Below, in pieces: positions 7,996 to 12,969 of a DNA stretch of 12,969 bases. The first letter of the stretch is position 1. Each line of letters opens with the position of its first letter. The stretch is from Chloracidobacterium sp. UBA3360 (lineage in GTDB: Bacteria; Acidobacteriota; Blastocatellia; Pyrinomonadales; Pyrinomonadaceae). Both the position numbers and the translations under genes were made by a program. Under the pieces are notes generated by a model. It saw only the letters and a program-made list of their open reading frames with translations, was not told the origin of the DNA and made no database searches. The DNA lies in the NCBI GenBank assembly GCA_002360555.1, contig DEQS01000070.1, forward strand, positions 1 through 12,969, read 5' to 3'.

Positions 7996-8016
7996 ACTTT
8001 ACAGTATTGTGAAAGT
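7996..8016. promoter_or_regulatory. Imperfect palindrome upstream of copA, possible operator
   Basis: ACTTTACA (7996-8003) faces TGTGAAAGT (8008-8016) across GTAT. This is an 8-bp inverted repeat with one extra G in the right half. It lies 7-27 bases upstream of the copA ATG. The TACA...TGT core recalls operators of BlaI/CopY-type repressors, but the spacing is wider than TACAnnTGTA. No regulator gene is present in the window. The role is speculative. Confidence 0.25.
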
Positions 8017-8020
8017 TTTT

Positions 8021-8050
8021 TTGGAACTGCCAAACCATTAGGCATATTGT
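8021..8050 (+). promoter_or_regulatory. Possible promoter of the riboswitch-CAP transcript
   Basis: TTGGAA (8021-8026) and TATTGT (8045-8050) are separated by 18 bases, each matching four of six consensus positions. A start near 8057 would place the whole 8058-8079 hairpin and the riboswitch in the 5' leader. This is a pattern match only. Confidence 0.35.
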
Positions 8051-8057
8051 TTAACTA

Positions 8058-8079
8058 GGTAAAACCATATCGTTTTACC
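8058..8079 (+). repeat. Perfect 8-bp hairpin just upstream of the riboswitch
   Basis: GGTAAAAC (8058-8065) and GTTTTACC (8072-8079) pair perfectly around the loop CATATC. The hairpin abuts the first base of the riboswitch P1 strand at 8080 and could stack on it. It could equally be a protein operator at the DNA level. Confidence 0.5.
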
Positions 8080-8168
8080 ACCTTAACCGAAAAGGCAATT
8101 GTCCGAGAGGGCATACGCAAAGCCAGGAATCCCGATAATGCGGGAAAGTCCGGCTGCCGAAGTGAGGT
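8080..8168 (+). promoter_or_regulatory. GEMM-I riboswitch (cyclic di-GMP class I type)
   Basis: The core is clear: GGCAA (8094-8098), a 4-bp helix GTCC/GGGC (8101-8104/8109-8112) capped by the GNRA loop GAGA, and then the hallmark ACGCAAAGCC (8115-8124). A second arm has GGA/TCC (8126-8128/8149-8151) enclosing a TCCCG/CGGGA hairpin (8130-8134/8141-8145). The 3' block GGCTGCCG follows (8152-8159). P1 closes as ACCTTA (8080-8085) with TGAGGT (8163-8168). The base I align with G20 of the Vibrio Vc2 aptamer is G, which favours c-di-GMP over cGAMP (this class uses A there). The 3' P1 strand contains GAGG (8164-8167), five bases from the ATG at 8173. Ligand-stabilised P1 would therefore hide the ribosome-binding site and switch translation off (inference). 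Confidence 0.85.
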
Positions 8169-8172
8169 CTAC

Positions 8173-8799
8173 ATGCATAAAAAACTTTTCCTTTTTCTTG
8201 GGCTTTTTGCCGCGTTGGCGAGCTGTGTCGTTGCCCAATCAAATAATTCTTTAAAACCAGTAGCGGTCAGATGGGTCGTTGGCGAGACCGGAAACGGCCC
8301 GAACGCGAACGACACTAACGAAGGCGATCGCGCACGAATTGTCCCGACGAAAAATGCTGAGGCCAATGCTGAGGTCAAATCGGCGATCTATGTAAAAGTA
8401 GCCTCGGTCGAGCAGACTGTCTTTAACCTCATTAATCAAAAGCGTGCGGAGCTTGGGCTCAAAACCCTGATTTGGAATGACGATCTCGAAAAGATCGCGC
8501 GTGGCCATTCGGAAAATATGGCCGAATATGATTTCTTTAGCCATCGCGGACTAGACGGCAAAGCGGTCAGCGATCGCGCAGATGCGGCCGGGCTTTCGAA
8601 ATGGCGTTCGATCGGCGAGAACATTGCGTTTAATCGAGGTTATGCGGATCCGATAGCAAAGGCTGTTGATCTGTGGCTCAATTCGCCTTCGCACAAAAAT
8701 AATCTTTTATCTGCAACGTGGAAAGAATCGGCGGTTGGCGTGGCAATTACTGAGGATGGATCGTATTACTTTACTCAGGTGTTTTTGCTGAGGAAATAA
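8173..8799 (+). CDS. Exported CAP/SCP-superfamily (PR-1-like) protein under riboswitch control
   Basis: This 208-residue protein has a secretion signal: two lysines, then a hydrophobic stretch to residue 17. LAS before Cys18 fits a lipobox, while VVA before Gln22 fits signal peptidase I, so it may be either a lipoprotein or a soluble exported protein. Residues about 25-75 are a polar linker. From about 78 the CAP domain follows: VFNLINQKRAELGLKTLIWN, GHSENMAEYDFFSH, SIGENIA, LWLNSPSHKNNLL and YYFTQVF. The conserved His/Glu cleft residues (GHSENM, GENIA, SPSH) are present. Bacterial CAP proteins have varied or unknown roles, including ligand or lipid binding, and I do not assign one. The start follows GAGG with a 5-base spacer, and that GAGG is part of riboswitch P1. 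A terminator follows at 8853. Confidence 0.9.
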   Translation: MHKKLFLFLGLFAALASCVVAQSNNSLKPVAVRWVVGETGNGPNANDTNEGDRARIVPTKNAEANAEVKSAIYVKVASVEQTVFNLINQKRAELGLKTLIWNDDLEKIARGHSENMAEYDFFSHRGLDGKAVSDRADAAGLSKWRSIGENIAFNRGYADPIAKAVDLWLNSPSHKNNLLSATWKESAVGVAITEDGSYYFTQVFLLRK

Positions 8800-8800
8800 T

Positions 8801-8839
8801 AGTTTTCGGACAAACTGAAAACTGAAAGGTAAAAACTGA
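8801..8839. repeat. 7-mer AAACTGA repeat with small hairpin after the CAP stop codon
   Basis: AAACTGA occurs at 8812-8818, 8819-8825 and 8833-8839, with a degenerate unit AAGGTAA at 8826-8832, all in one 7-bp register. AGTTTTC (8801-8807) pairs with GAAAACT (8817-8823). The element begins one base after the TAA (8797-8799). The left arm is shorter than the right, as in a decayed inverted repeat. Confidence 0.65.
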
Positions 8840-8852
8840 AATCAACTTTAGG

Positions 8853-8888
8853 ATTCCGAGTTGCTCATTAGAGTAATTCGGAATTTTT
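8853..8888 (+). terminator. Intrinsic terminator after the CAP gene
   Basis: ATTCCGAGTTGCTC (8853-8866) pairs with GAGTAATTCGGAAT (8871-8884) across an ATTA loop. This is 14 bp including two G-U pairs, and the last stem T is followed by TTTT. It lies 53 bases past the CAP stop and 16 before ispE, so it probably isolates the riboswitch transcript from ispE. Confidence 0.65.
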
Positions 8889-8904
8889 AATTTATGCTTG
8901 ATAG

Positions 8905-9795
8905 ATGCAGCCGACTTTCACGTTACCTTCATTTGCCAAGATAAATTGGACGCTCCGTATTTTGGGGAAGCGTGATGATGGGTTTCATGAGCTTTTTACG
9001 GTGTTTCAGACGGTTTCGCTGCATGACACGATCTCGTTCGCGGCGTCTGACTCGCTTGAATTGACGTGTGACAATCCTTACGTGCCGGTTGATGGGCGTA
9101 ATTTGATATTAAAGGCAGCGGCGATTCTGAGGGCACGGTATGGTGTTACGCAAGGGGCGGCCATGCACCTTGAAAAACGCATACCTTCGCCTGGTGGACT
9201 TGGTGGCGGGTCGTCTAATGCAGCGGTAGCATTGATAGGGCTCGCGAGGTTGTGGGAGCTTGATGAGGGCATCGACATACATTCCATTGCCGCCGAGCTT
9301 GGTTCGGACGTAGCGTTCTTTCTTTACGGCGGAACTGCTCTTGGCACCGGCCGTGGTGAGGAGATCGAGCCGATCGAGGACAGGGACGAGCCATGCATGC
9401 TGATCGTAACGCCGCAGATAAGCGTTTCGACGCGAGATGCGTTTGGTGAGATAAATGCTCCGACCTTGACAAATGAGGCTCGTAATCATATTCTTTCTGT
9501 TTGCCGAAAGGAGGCCGGATCTTTGAATCCAGGCTCGACGGTATTGACAAACGATTTTGAGCGAACAGTTTTCTCCGCTCATCCTGAGATCGAAAATGTG
9601 AAAAACACATTGTTAGAGCTTGGGGCAGCAAACGCCGCGTTGAGCGGTAGCGGAGCAAGCGTTTTCGCAGTATTTGAAAAAGAAGAGACACGACAAGCTG
9701 CTATAAAAGCCCTCGATCAAGCATCGACCTGGCGAAAGTTTGCCGTATCAACCATCTCGCGTAGTAAATATTGCGAGGCGCTTAATTTGCGTTAG
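8905..9795 (+). CDS. ispE: 4-diphosphocytidyl-2-C-methyl-D-erythritol kinase
   Basis: This 296-residue GHMP kinase phosphorylates CDP-methylerythritol at the 2-hydroxyl, the fourth step of the non-mevalonate isoprenoid pathway, in the cytoplasm. The N-terminal SFAKINWTLRILGKRDDGFHEL carries the conserved Lys12 and the substrate-binding block. The ATP-binding glycine loop PSPGGLGGGSSNAA spans 94-107. Asp135 in LGSDVAFFLYGG is the expected catalytic aspartate, and the third GHMP motif LSGSGASVFAVF lies near 245. Length is normal for the family. The ATG at 8905 gives the expected N-terminus, but no Shine-Dalgarno is visible ahead of it and the upstream terminator ends only 16 bases away. The gene lies 31 bp before tRNA-Gln. 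Confidence 0.95.
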   Translation: MQPTFTLPSFAKINWTLRILGKRDDGFHELFTVFQTVSLHDTISFAASDSLELTCDNPYVPVDGRNLILKAAAILRARYGVTQGAAMHLEKRIPSPGGLGGGSSNAAVALIGLARLWELDEGIDIHSIAAELGSDVAFFLYGGTALGTGRGEEIEPIEDRDEPCMLIVTPQISVSTRDAFGEINAPTLTNEARNHILSVCRKEAGSLNPGSTVLTNDFERTVFSAHPEIENVKNTLLELGAANAALSGSGASVFAVFEKEETRQAAIKALDQASTWRKFAVSTISRSKYCEALNLR

Positions 9796-9826
9796 GTTGT
9801 TTCCGATCAGTTTCTTTAATTCGCAT

Positions 9827-9901
9827 TGGGGCGTAGCCAAGTGGTAAGGCACCGGTCTTTGGATCCGGCATTCGTAGGTTCGAGTCCTCCCGCCCCAGCC
9901 A
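9827..9901 (+). tRNA. trnQ: tRNA-Gln (anticodon UUG), CCA encoded
   Basis: The acceptor strands TGGGGCG (9827-9833) and CGCCCCA (9891-9897) pair fully, including the U1-A72 pair typical of glutamine tRNAs. A G discriminator (9898) and encoded CCA (9899-9901) follow. The D arm is GCC/GGC. The anticodon arm CCGGT-CTTTGGA-TCCGG gives UUG, with a U-U mismatch at the base of the loop. The T arm GTAGG-TTCGAGT-CCTCC has one U-C mismatch. Both mismatches are tolerable, and the tRNA is probably functional. Confidence 0.95.
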
Positions 9902-9914
9902 ATTAGAAATAATG

Positions 9915-9947
9915 ACGGACGATCTATGGTGGGGTCGTCCGTTTTTT
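9915..9947 (+). terminator. Strong intrinsic terminator between tRNA-Gln and prs
   Basis: ACGGACGA (9915-9922) and TCGTCCGT (9935-9942) form a perfect 8-bp stem that can extend inward by a U-G and a C-G pair, followed by five further T residues (9943-9947). It ends the ispE-tRNA transcript, yet lies only 10 bases before the prs ATG. Confidence 0.85.
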
Positions 9948-9957
9948 ATTTCGAACC

Positions 9958-10914
9958 ATGAGCGTAACGGGAAAGATCAAAATATTTTCGGGCAATGCCA
10001 ATCGCGAATTGGCGGCTGAGATATGCGGACAGCTCGGCATTGAACTGGGAAAAGCTAGCACCGAGCGGTTTTCGGACGGCGAGTTTAATTTTCAGATCGA
10101 GGAAAATGTTCGCGGCCACGACGTATTTATCGTCCAGCCGACGTGCCCGCCGTCTGATCGGCATTTGATGGAGCTGTTGATCATGATCGACACCTTCGTC
10201 AGGGCTTCGGCCGAGCGTGTGACCGCTGTGATCCCGTATTTTGGCTATGCTCGGTCTGATAAAAAGGATCGTCCACGTGTGCCGATCGCTGCAAAGCTGG
10301 TCGCAAATTTGATAACTAAAGCCGGTGCACAGCGTGTTTTGACGATCGATCTGCACGCGTCGCAGATACAAGGGTTTTTTGATATCCCTGTAGATCACCT
10401 TTATGCGGCACCGATCGTGGTCGATTATTTTAAGGCGAATCCGATCGAAAATCTGATCGTTGTCGCACCCGACACCGGCGGAGCTGAGCGTGCTAGGGCG
10501 TACGCAAAACGTCTCGGTGCGGGACTCGCACTTTGCGATAAACGACGCGAGCGTGCGAACGAAGCCGATGTGATGAACATCGTCGGTGATGTCAGCGGTA
10601 AGAATTGTTTGATAATCGACGATATGTGCGATACGGGCGGCACGATATGTAAGGTTGCCGAGGCTTTGCACAAAGCCGGTGCTAATGAGATCTCGGCGTG
10701 TTTTACGCATGGCGTGCTATCGGGCAAAGCGGTTGAAAATATCAGCGGATCGTATTTGAAAAAGGTCATCGTGACCAACACCATCCCCATCAGCGACAAC
10801 GGAATGCCGCTGGTCGAGGGCGGCAAGATCGAAGTTTTGAGCGTCGCCGAGCTGCTTGCTTCGGCGATCAGATCGATACATGACGAGACGAGTGTTTCGT
10901 CGTTATTTATATAG
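9958..10914 (+). CDS. prs: Ribose-phosphate pyrophosphokinase (PRPP synthetase, class I)
   Basis: This 318-residue enzyme is of standard length. It transfers pyrophosphate from ATP to ribose 5-phosphate, making PRPP for purine, pyrimidine, histidine, tryptophan and NAD synthesis. The N-terminus SVTGKIKIFSGNANRELA is typical. FSDGEFNFQIEENVRG (about 39-54), YARSDKKDRPRVPIAAKL (near 97, flexible ATP loop) and DLHASQIQGFFDIPVDHL follow. The PRPP-binding loop is DDMCDTGGT at about 221. The start is fixed by homology of the first residues, although no Shine-Dalgarno precedes it and the terminator T-tract ends 10 bases upstream. Transcription must therefore start inside the tRNA-terminator region, read through it, or begin almost at the ATG. 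The stop TAG is followed within 5 bases by a 7-mer repeat. Confidence 0.95.
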   Translation: MSVTGKIKIFSGNANRELAAEICGQLGIELGKASTERFSDGEFNFQIEENVRGHDVFIVQPTCPPSDRHLMELLIMIDTFVRASAERVTAVIPYFGYARSDKKDRPRVPIAAKLVANLITKAGAQRVLTIDLHASQIQGFFDIPVDHLYAAPIVVDYFKANPIENLIVVAPDTGGAERARAYAKRLGAGLALCDKRRERANEADVMNIVGDVSGKNCLIIDDMCDTGGTICKVAEALHKAGANEISACFTHGVLSGKAVENISGSYLKKVIVTNTIPISDNGMPLVEGGKIEVLSVAELLASAIRSIHDETSVSSLFI

Positions 10915-10918
10915 ATAG

Positions 10919-10988
10919 TAGTCAGTAGTCAGTAGTCAGTAGCCGGATTGATGGCCACTGACCACCGACAACTGACCACTGACAACTG
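10919..10988. repeat. 7-mer inverted repeat between prs and rplY
   Basis: Three exact tandem copies of TAGTCAG occupy 10919-10939. After a spacer, the right arm (10956-10988) carries degenerate units in the opposite sense (CACTGACC, CCGACAACTGACC, CACTGACAACTGA). The right arm ends against the Shine-Dalgarno of rplY (GAGGAAG, 10988-10994), and its CTGA bases run into it. A hairpin in the prs-rplY transcript is expected. The type resembles dispersed AGTCAGT intergenic repeats; copy number is untested. Confidence 0.75.
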
Positions 10989-10996
10989 AGGAAGTT

Positions 10997-11653
10997 ATGG
11001 CAGAAAAAGTAATTGTAAAAGCAGTACAGCGTGATACACGCGGTAAGAATGAGAATCGTCGCCTGCGTGCCGCGGGCAAGGTCCCGGTCATCGTCTATGG
11101 CGGTGGTACCGAGAGTTTTGCGGCGACGGCTGAGTTAAAAGATCTGGCCGCGATCATCCGTTCTGATTCGGGCATCAATACGGTGTTTGGACTCGATATT
11201 GAGGGACAGGGTATTAACGATGTCATTTTTCAGGATCGTCAGATCGACGCCGTTAGAGGCCGTCTGATCCACGCCGACCTGCGACGTTTTGCTAAGGGTG
11301 AAAAGATCGAGATGACGGTTGCCATCCACCTGACCGGCCACGCGATCGGTTTGCAGGAACCGGGTGCCGTGCTTACGCAGGTAATGCGTGAGATCAAGGT
11401 GCTTTGCGAACCGGCAAATACGCCTGAGTCGATCGATGTCGATGTCACGGATCTGGACCACGGTCATTCGATCCATGTTTCGGACCTCAAGGTCGCAGAT
11501 GGTATCGAGATCCATGACGCGCCGGAAACGGTAGTTGCGTCGATCGTGATCGTCCAGGAAGCTGACCTCGAACCGCAGCTCGAAGCAGGTGCAGAACCTG
11601 AGGTTGCCGGTGAGGCTCCTGCTGCTGAACCCGAAGCCGACGGCGGTGAGTAA
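10997..11653 (+). CDS. rplY: Large ribosomal subunit protein bL25, long (TL5/CTC) form
   Basis: This 218-residue 5S-rRNA-binding protein of the 50S subunit is also called CTC or TL5. The N-terminal L25 domain (residues 1 to about 95) shows VKAVQRDTRGKNENRRLRAAGKVPVIVYGGG. The C-terminal TL5 beta-domain runs to about 188 and contains GAVLTQVMREIKVLCEPANTPESI. The last 30 residues are an Ala/Glu/Pro-rich acidic tail (for example EAGAEPEVAGEAPAAEPEAD), common in the long form and probably disordered. A clear GAGGAAG Shine-Dalgarno sits just before the ATG. The next gene, pth, follows within a few bases, the usual neighbour pairing, so the two are probably cotranscribed. Confidence 0.95.
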   Translation: MAEKVIVKAVQRDTRGKNENRRLRAAGKVPVIVYGGGTESFAATAELKDLAAIIRSDSGINTVFGLDIEGQGINDVIFQDRQIDAVRGRLIHADLRRFAKGEKIEMTVAIHLTGHAIGLQEPGAVLTQVMREIKVLCEPANTPESIDVDVTDLDHGHSIHVSDLKVADGIEIHDAPETVVASIVIVQEADLEPQLEAGAEPEVAGEAPAAEPEADGGE

Positions 11654-11659
11654 TTGACC

Positions 11660-12232
11660 GTGGCTGACGTTTCAAACTGGCTCGTTGTCGGGCTCGGAAA
11701 TCCGGGCCCGCAATACGAAAAGACGCGGCACAATCTCGGGTTTATGCTCGTAGATATGCTCGCGGGCCGGTTGCAGACGCAGATAAAACGTGATGAATGC
11801 AGGGCGTTAATTGGACGCGGCATTATTGATAATCAAACGGTCGAGTTGGCTAAACCACAGACGTTCATGAATCTGAGCGGCGAATCGGTTAGCTGCCTGA
11901 TCGCGAAAGATGACAGGTCGGTCAAACGGCTGATCGTCATCTCGGATGACTTGGCGTTACCGTTCGGAACCATGCGGATTCGTCCGCAAGGTTCGCACGG
12001 CGGGCAAAACGGGCTGAGGTCGATCATTGACTGTTTGAAAACACAGGAATTTATCCGTTTGCGGATAGGAATTCAGCCGGAGCATCCGGTAGCGGACGCG
12101 AGCCGGTTCGTTTTGGAAAATTTCGCCAAGGGCGAGGCCGAAACGCTTGAAAAGACATTGGATATAGCCGCCGACGCCGTGCGGTGCATCATCACGGATG
12201 GTGTAGATGCGGCGATGGCGAGATTTAACTAG
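11660..12232 (+). CDS. pth: Peptidyl-tRNA hydrolase
   Basis: This 190-residue cytoplasmic enzyme releases peptides from prematurely dropped peptidyl-tRNA and recycles the tRNA. WLVVGLGNPGPQYEKTRHNLGF contains the conserved Asn14 and catalytic His24. PQTFMNLSGES supplies Asn71, VISDDLALPFGTMRI supplies the catalytic aspartate at about 96, and GSHGGQNGLRSI is the last substrate-binding motif. I chose GTG at 11660, which has GGTGAG nine bases upstream. An in-frame TTG at 11654, directly after the rplY stop, would add two residues and has poor spacing. Translational coupling with rplY is likely. Confidence 0.94.
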   Translation: MADVSNWLVVGLGNPGPQYEKTRHNLGFMLVDMLAGRLQTQIKRDECRALIGRGIIDNQTVELAKPQTFMNLSGESVSCLIAKDDRSVKRLIVISDDLALPFGTMRIRPQGSHGGQNGLRSIIDCLKTQEFIRLRIGIQPEHPVADASRFVLENFAKGEAETLEKTLDIAADAVRCIITDGVDAAMARFN

Positions 12233-12241
12233 TTTAGAGAA

Positions 12242-12287
12242 TCCTTACTTCATCTCAATTGAAGATGAGGTTTGTAACCGAAAGGAG
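12242..12287 (+). promoter_or_regulatory. S6:S18 complex-binding leader motif (autoregulation of rpsF-rpsR)
   Basis: An outer helix TCCTT/AAGGA (12242-12246/12282-12286) encloses a 9-bp hairpin ACTTCATCT/AGATGAGGT (12247-12255/12263-12271, one U-G pair). The 3' side between the two helices carries an unpaired CCG (12278-12280). A CCG bulge flanked by a stem and a hairpin is the published feature of the S6:S18 leader motif that mimics the 16S rRNA site. The outer 3' strand is the rpsF Shine-Dalgarno (AAAGGAG, 12281-12287), so binding of S6:S18 would block initiation. The motif identity is from family knowledge and the fold was done by eye. Confidence 0.7.
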
Positions 12288-12298
12288 ATAGGAAATAA

Positions 12299-12715
12299 AT
12301 GGGAAACAGAACTTACGAAGTAATGTATATCGTCGATCCGGGAACGGAAGCCGATAAGATCGAAAAATTGAACGACGCTGTCGCAAAATTGATCGAAAAA
12401 GAAGGCGGCGAGGTCATCCGTATGGATGATATCGGCATGAAAGACCTTGCTTATCCGATCCAGAAAAAGAACACCGGCCACTATGTGCTCTTTGAGATAC
12501 AGGGTTCGGGACAAGAGATCCTGGAACTGGAACGCCGTATGCGCGTCAACGACATGGTAATGCGTTACATCACCGTCCGCGTCGATGAGGATCGTAAAAA
12601 AGCTGAAAAGCTCCGCAACAAGCGTGAGGCTAAGGCAGCAAAGCGTGCGACGTTCCGTGCGACGGCCGACGCAGGTGAAACAACCGAAACAGCGGAGGTA
12701 CAGGCTGAGGCTTAA
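12299..12715 (+). CDS. rpsF: Small ribosomal subunit protein bS6
   Basis: This 138-residue protein of the 30S platform binds 16S rRNA as a heterodimer with bS18. RTYEVMYIVDPGTEADKIEK and the MDDIGMKDLAYPIQKKNTGHYVLFEI block are typical, and the ferredoxin-like core ends near residue 95 (VMRYITVRVDEDRK). The remaining 40 or so residues are first Lys/Arg/Ala-rich and then acidic (TADAGETTETAEVQAEA). Such variable tails are known in the family. AAAGGAG lies 11 bases before the ATG and is part of the leader structure. rpsR begins 24 bp downstream. Confidence 0.96.
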   Translation: MGNRTYEVMYIVDPGTEADKIEKLNDAVAKLIEKEGGEVIRMDDIGMKDLAYPIQKKNTGHYVLFEIQGSGQEILELERRMRVNDMVMRYITVRVDEDRKKAEKLRNKREAKAAKRATFRATADAGETTETAEVQAEA

Positions 12716-12739
12716 CCGCTGAGACCGAGGAGAAAAGTT

Positions 12740-12969
12740 ATGGCAGATAATGAAATGGAAATAATGGATGACCGCGGTGGTTTGGGCGTCGGCGAAGACG
12801 TCATTGGCGACCGCCCGCGTCGATATCAGCGCCGCCGCCCGCGTAACATGGTGCCGGACTATGTCGATTGGAAAGATGTCGATCTTTTGAGAGAGTTCGT
12901 GCCGGAACGCGGCAAGATCATGCCGCGCCGCATATCGGGCATCACCGCTAAGGATCAGCGCCGCGTCGC
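12740..12969 (+). CDS. rpsR: Small ribosomal subunit protein bS18, partial (3' end outside window)
   Basis: Seventy-six codons are visible before the window ends. The core DYVDWKDVDLLREFVPERGK continues into IMPRRISGITAKDQRRV, which is diagnostic of bS18, the rRNA-binding partner of bS6. The first 37 or so residues form an extension, first acidic (MADNEMEIMDDRGG) and then Arg-rich (RPRRYQRRRPRN). The Cys-containing segment found before the core in many bS18 proteins is absent, so this is a cysteine-free form. A strong GAGGAGAAAAG Shine-Dalgarno precedes the ATG. In frame ATGs at residues 6 and 9 are possible but lack comparable sites. Confidence 0.93.
   Translation, partial: MADNEMEIMDDRGGLGVGEDVIGDRPRRYQRRRPRNMVPDYVDWKDVDLLREFVPERGKIMPRRISGITAKDQRRV

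Noticed and set aside
8101..8159. Considered as a tRNA or other structured RNA
   Set aside because: There is no acceptor stem or anticodon arm. The ACGCAAAGCC block, GNRA loop and 3' GGCTGCCG fit the GEMM-I riboswitch.
10919..10988. Short regular repeats considered as a CRISPR array
   Set aside because: The units are 7 bp and tandem with no unique spacers, and the second half is inverted; no cas gene is nearby.
11654..11659. TTG start for pth directly after the rplY stop
   Set aside because: It is only three bases from the GGTGAG element; the GTG two codons later has better spacing and start codon. The difference is two residues.

Overview
The window looks like a chromosomal housekeeping region of a Gram-negative bacterium of about 50% GC, most likely an Acidobacteriota member of the Blastocatellia type. 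This placement is an inference. It rests on the gene order ispE - tRNA-Gln - prs - rplY(ctc) - pth - rpsF - rpsR, a GEMM-I riboswitch, the scarcity of clear Shine-Dalgarno sites and the many small intergenic inverted repeats. No database search was possible.

Layout. Positions 1-996 hold the 3' third of carB (carbamoyl-phosphate synthase large chain). Positions 1112-4611 hold a cphB-cphA pair (cyanophycinase and cyanophycin synthetase), followed convergently by an isoaspartyl peptidase/asparaginase (4658-5578, minus). Next comes a copper-exporting P1B ATPase (5656-7989, minus). A divergent intergenic region of 183 bp contains a well-formed GEMM-I (cyclic di-GMP type) riboswitch directly in front of an exported CAP/SCP-domain protein (8173-8799). 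From 8905 to the end the strand is uniformly plus: ispE, tRNA-Gln(UUG), a strong intrinsic terminator, prs, rplY, pth, an S6:S18-type autoregulatory leader, rpsF and the start of rpsR (cut by the window end).

How the genes fit together. CphA polymerises Asp and Arg into cyanophycin, CphB cuts the polymer to beta-Asp-Arg, and an isoaspartyl peptidase splits that dipeptide. A full store-and-mobilise nitrogen cycle is therefore encoded in about 4.6 kb, next to carB, which feeds arginine and pyrimidine synthesis. The ispE-rpsR block is ordinary growth machinery. The riboswitch links a secreted or surface CAP protein to a second messenger of surface-associated lifestyle.

A recurring structural theme is a set of small inverted repeats whose arms are built from short (7-9 bp) near-tandem units. 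They sit on or just after the stop codons of carB, copA, the CAP gene and prs, and one lies in frame inside copA. In carB the repeat writes the last residues of the protein, and in copA a repeat supplies the stop codon. No stretch longer than 300 bases lacks a gene.
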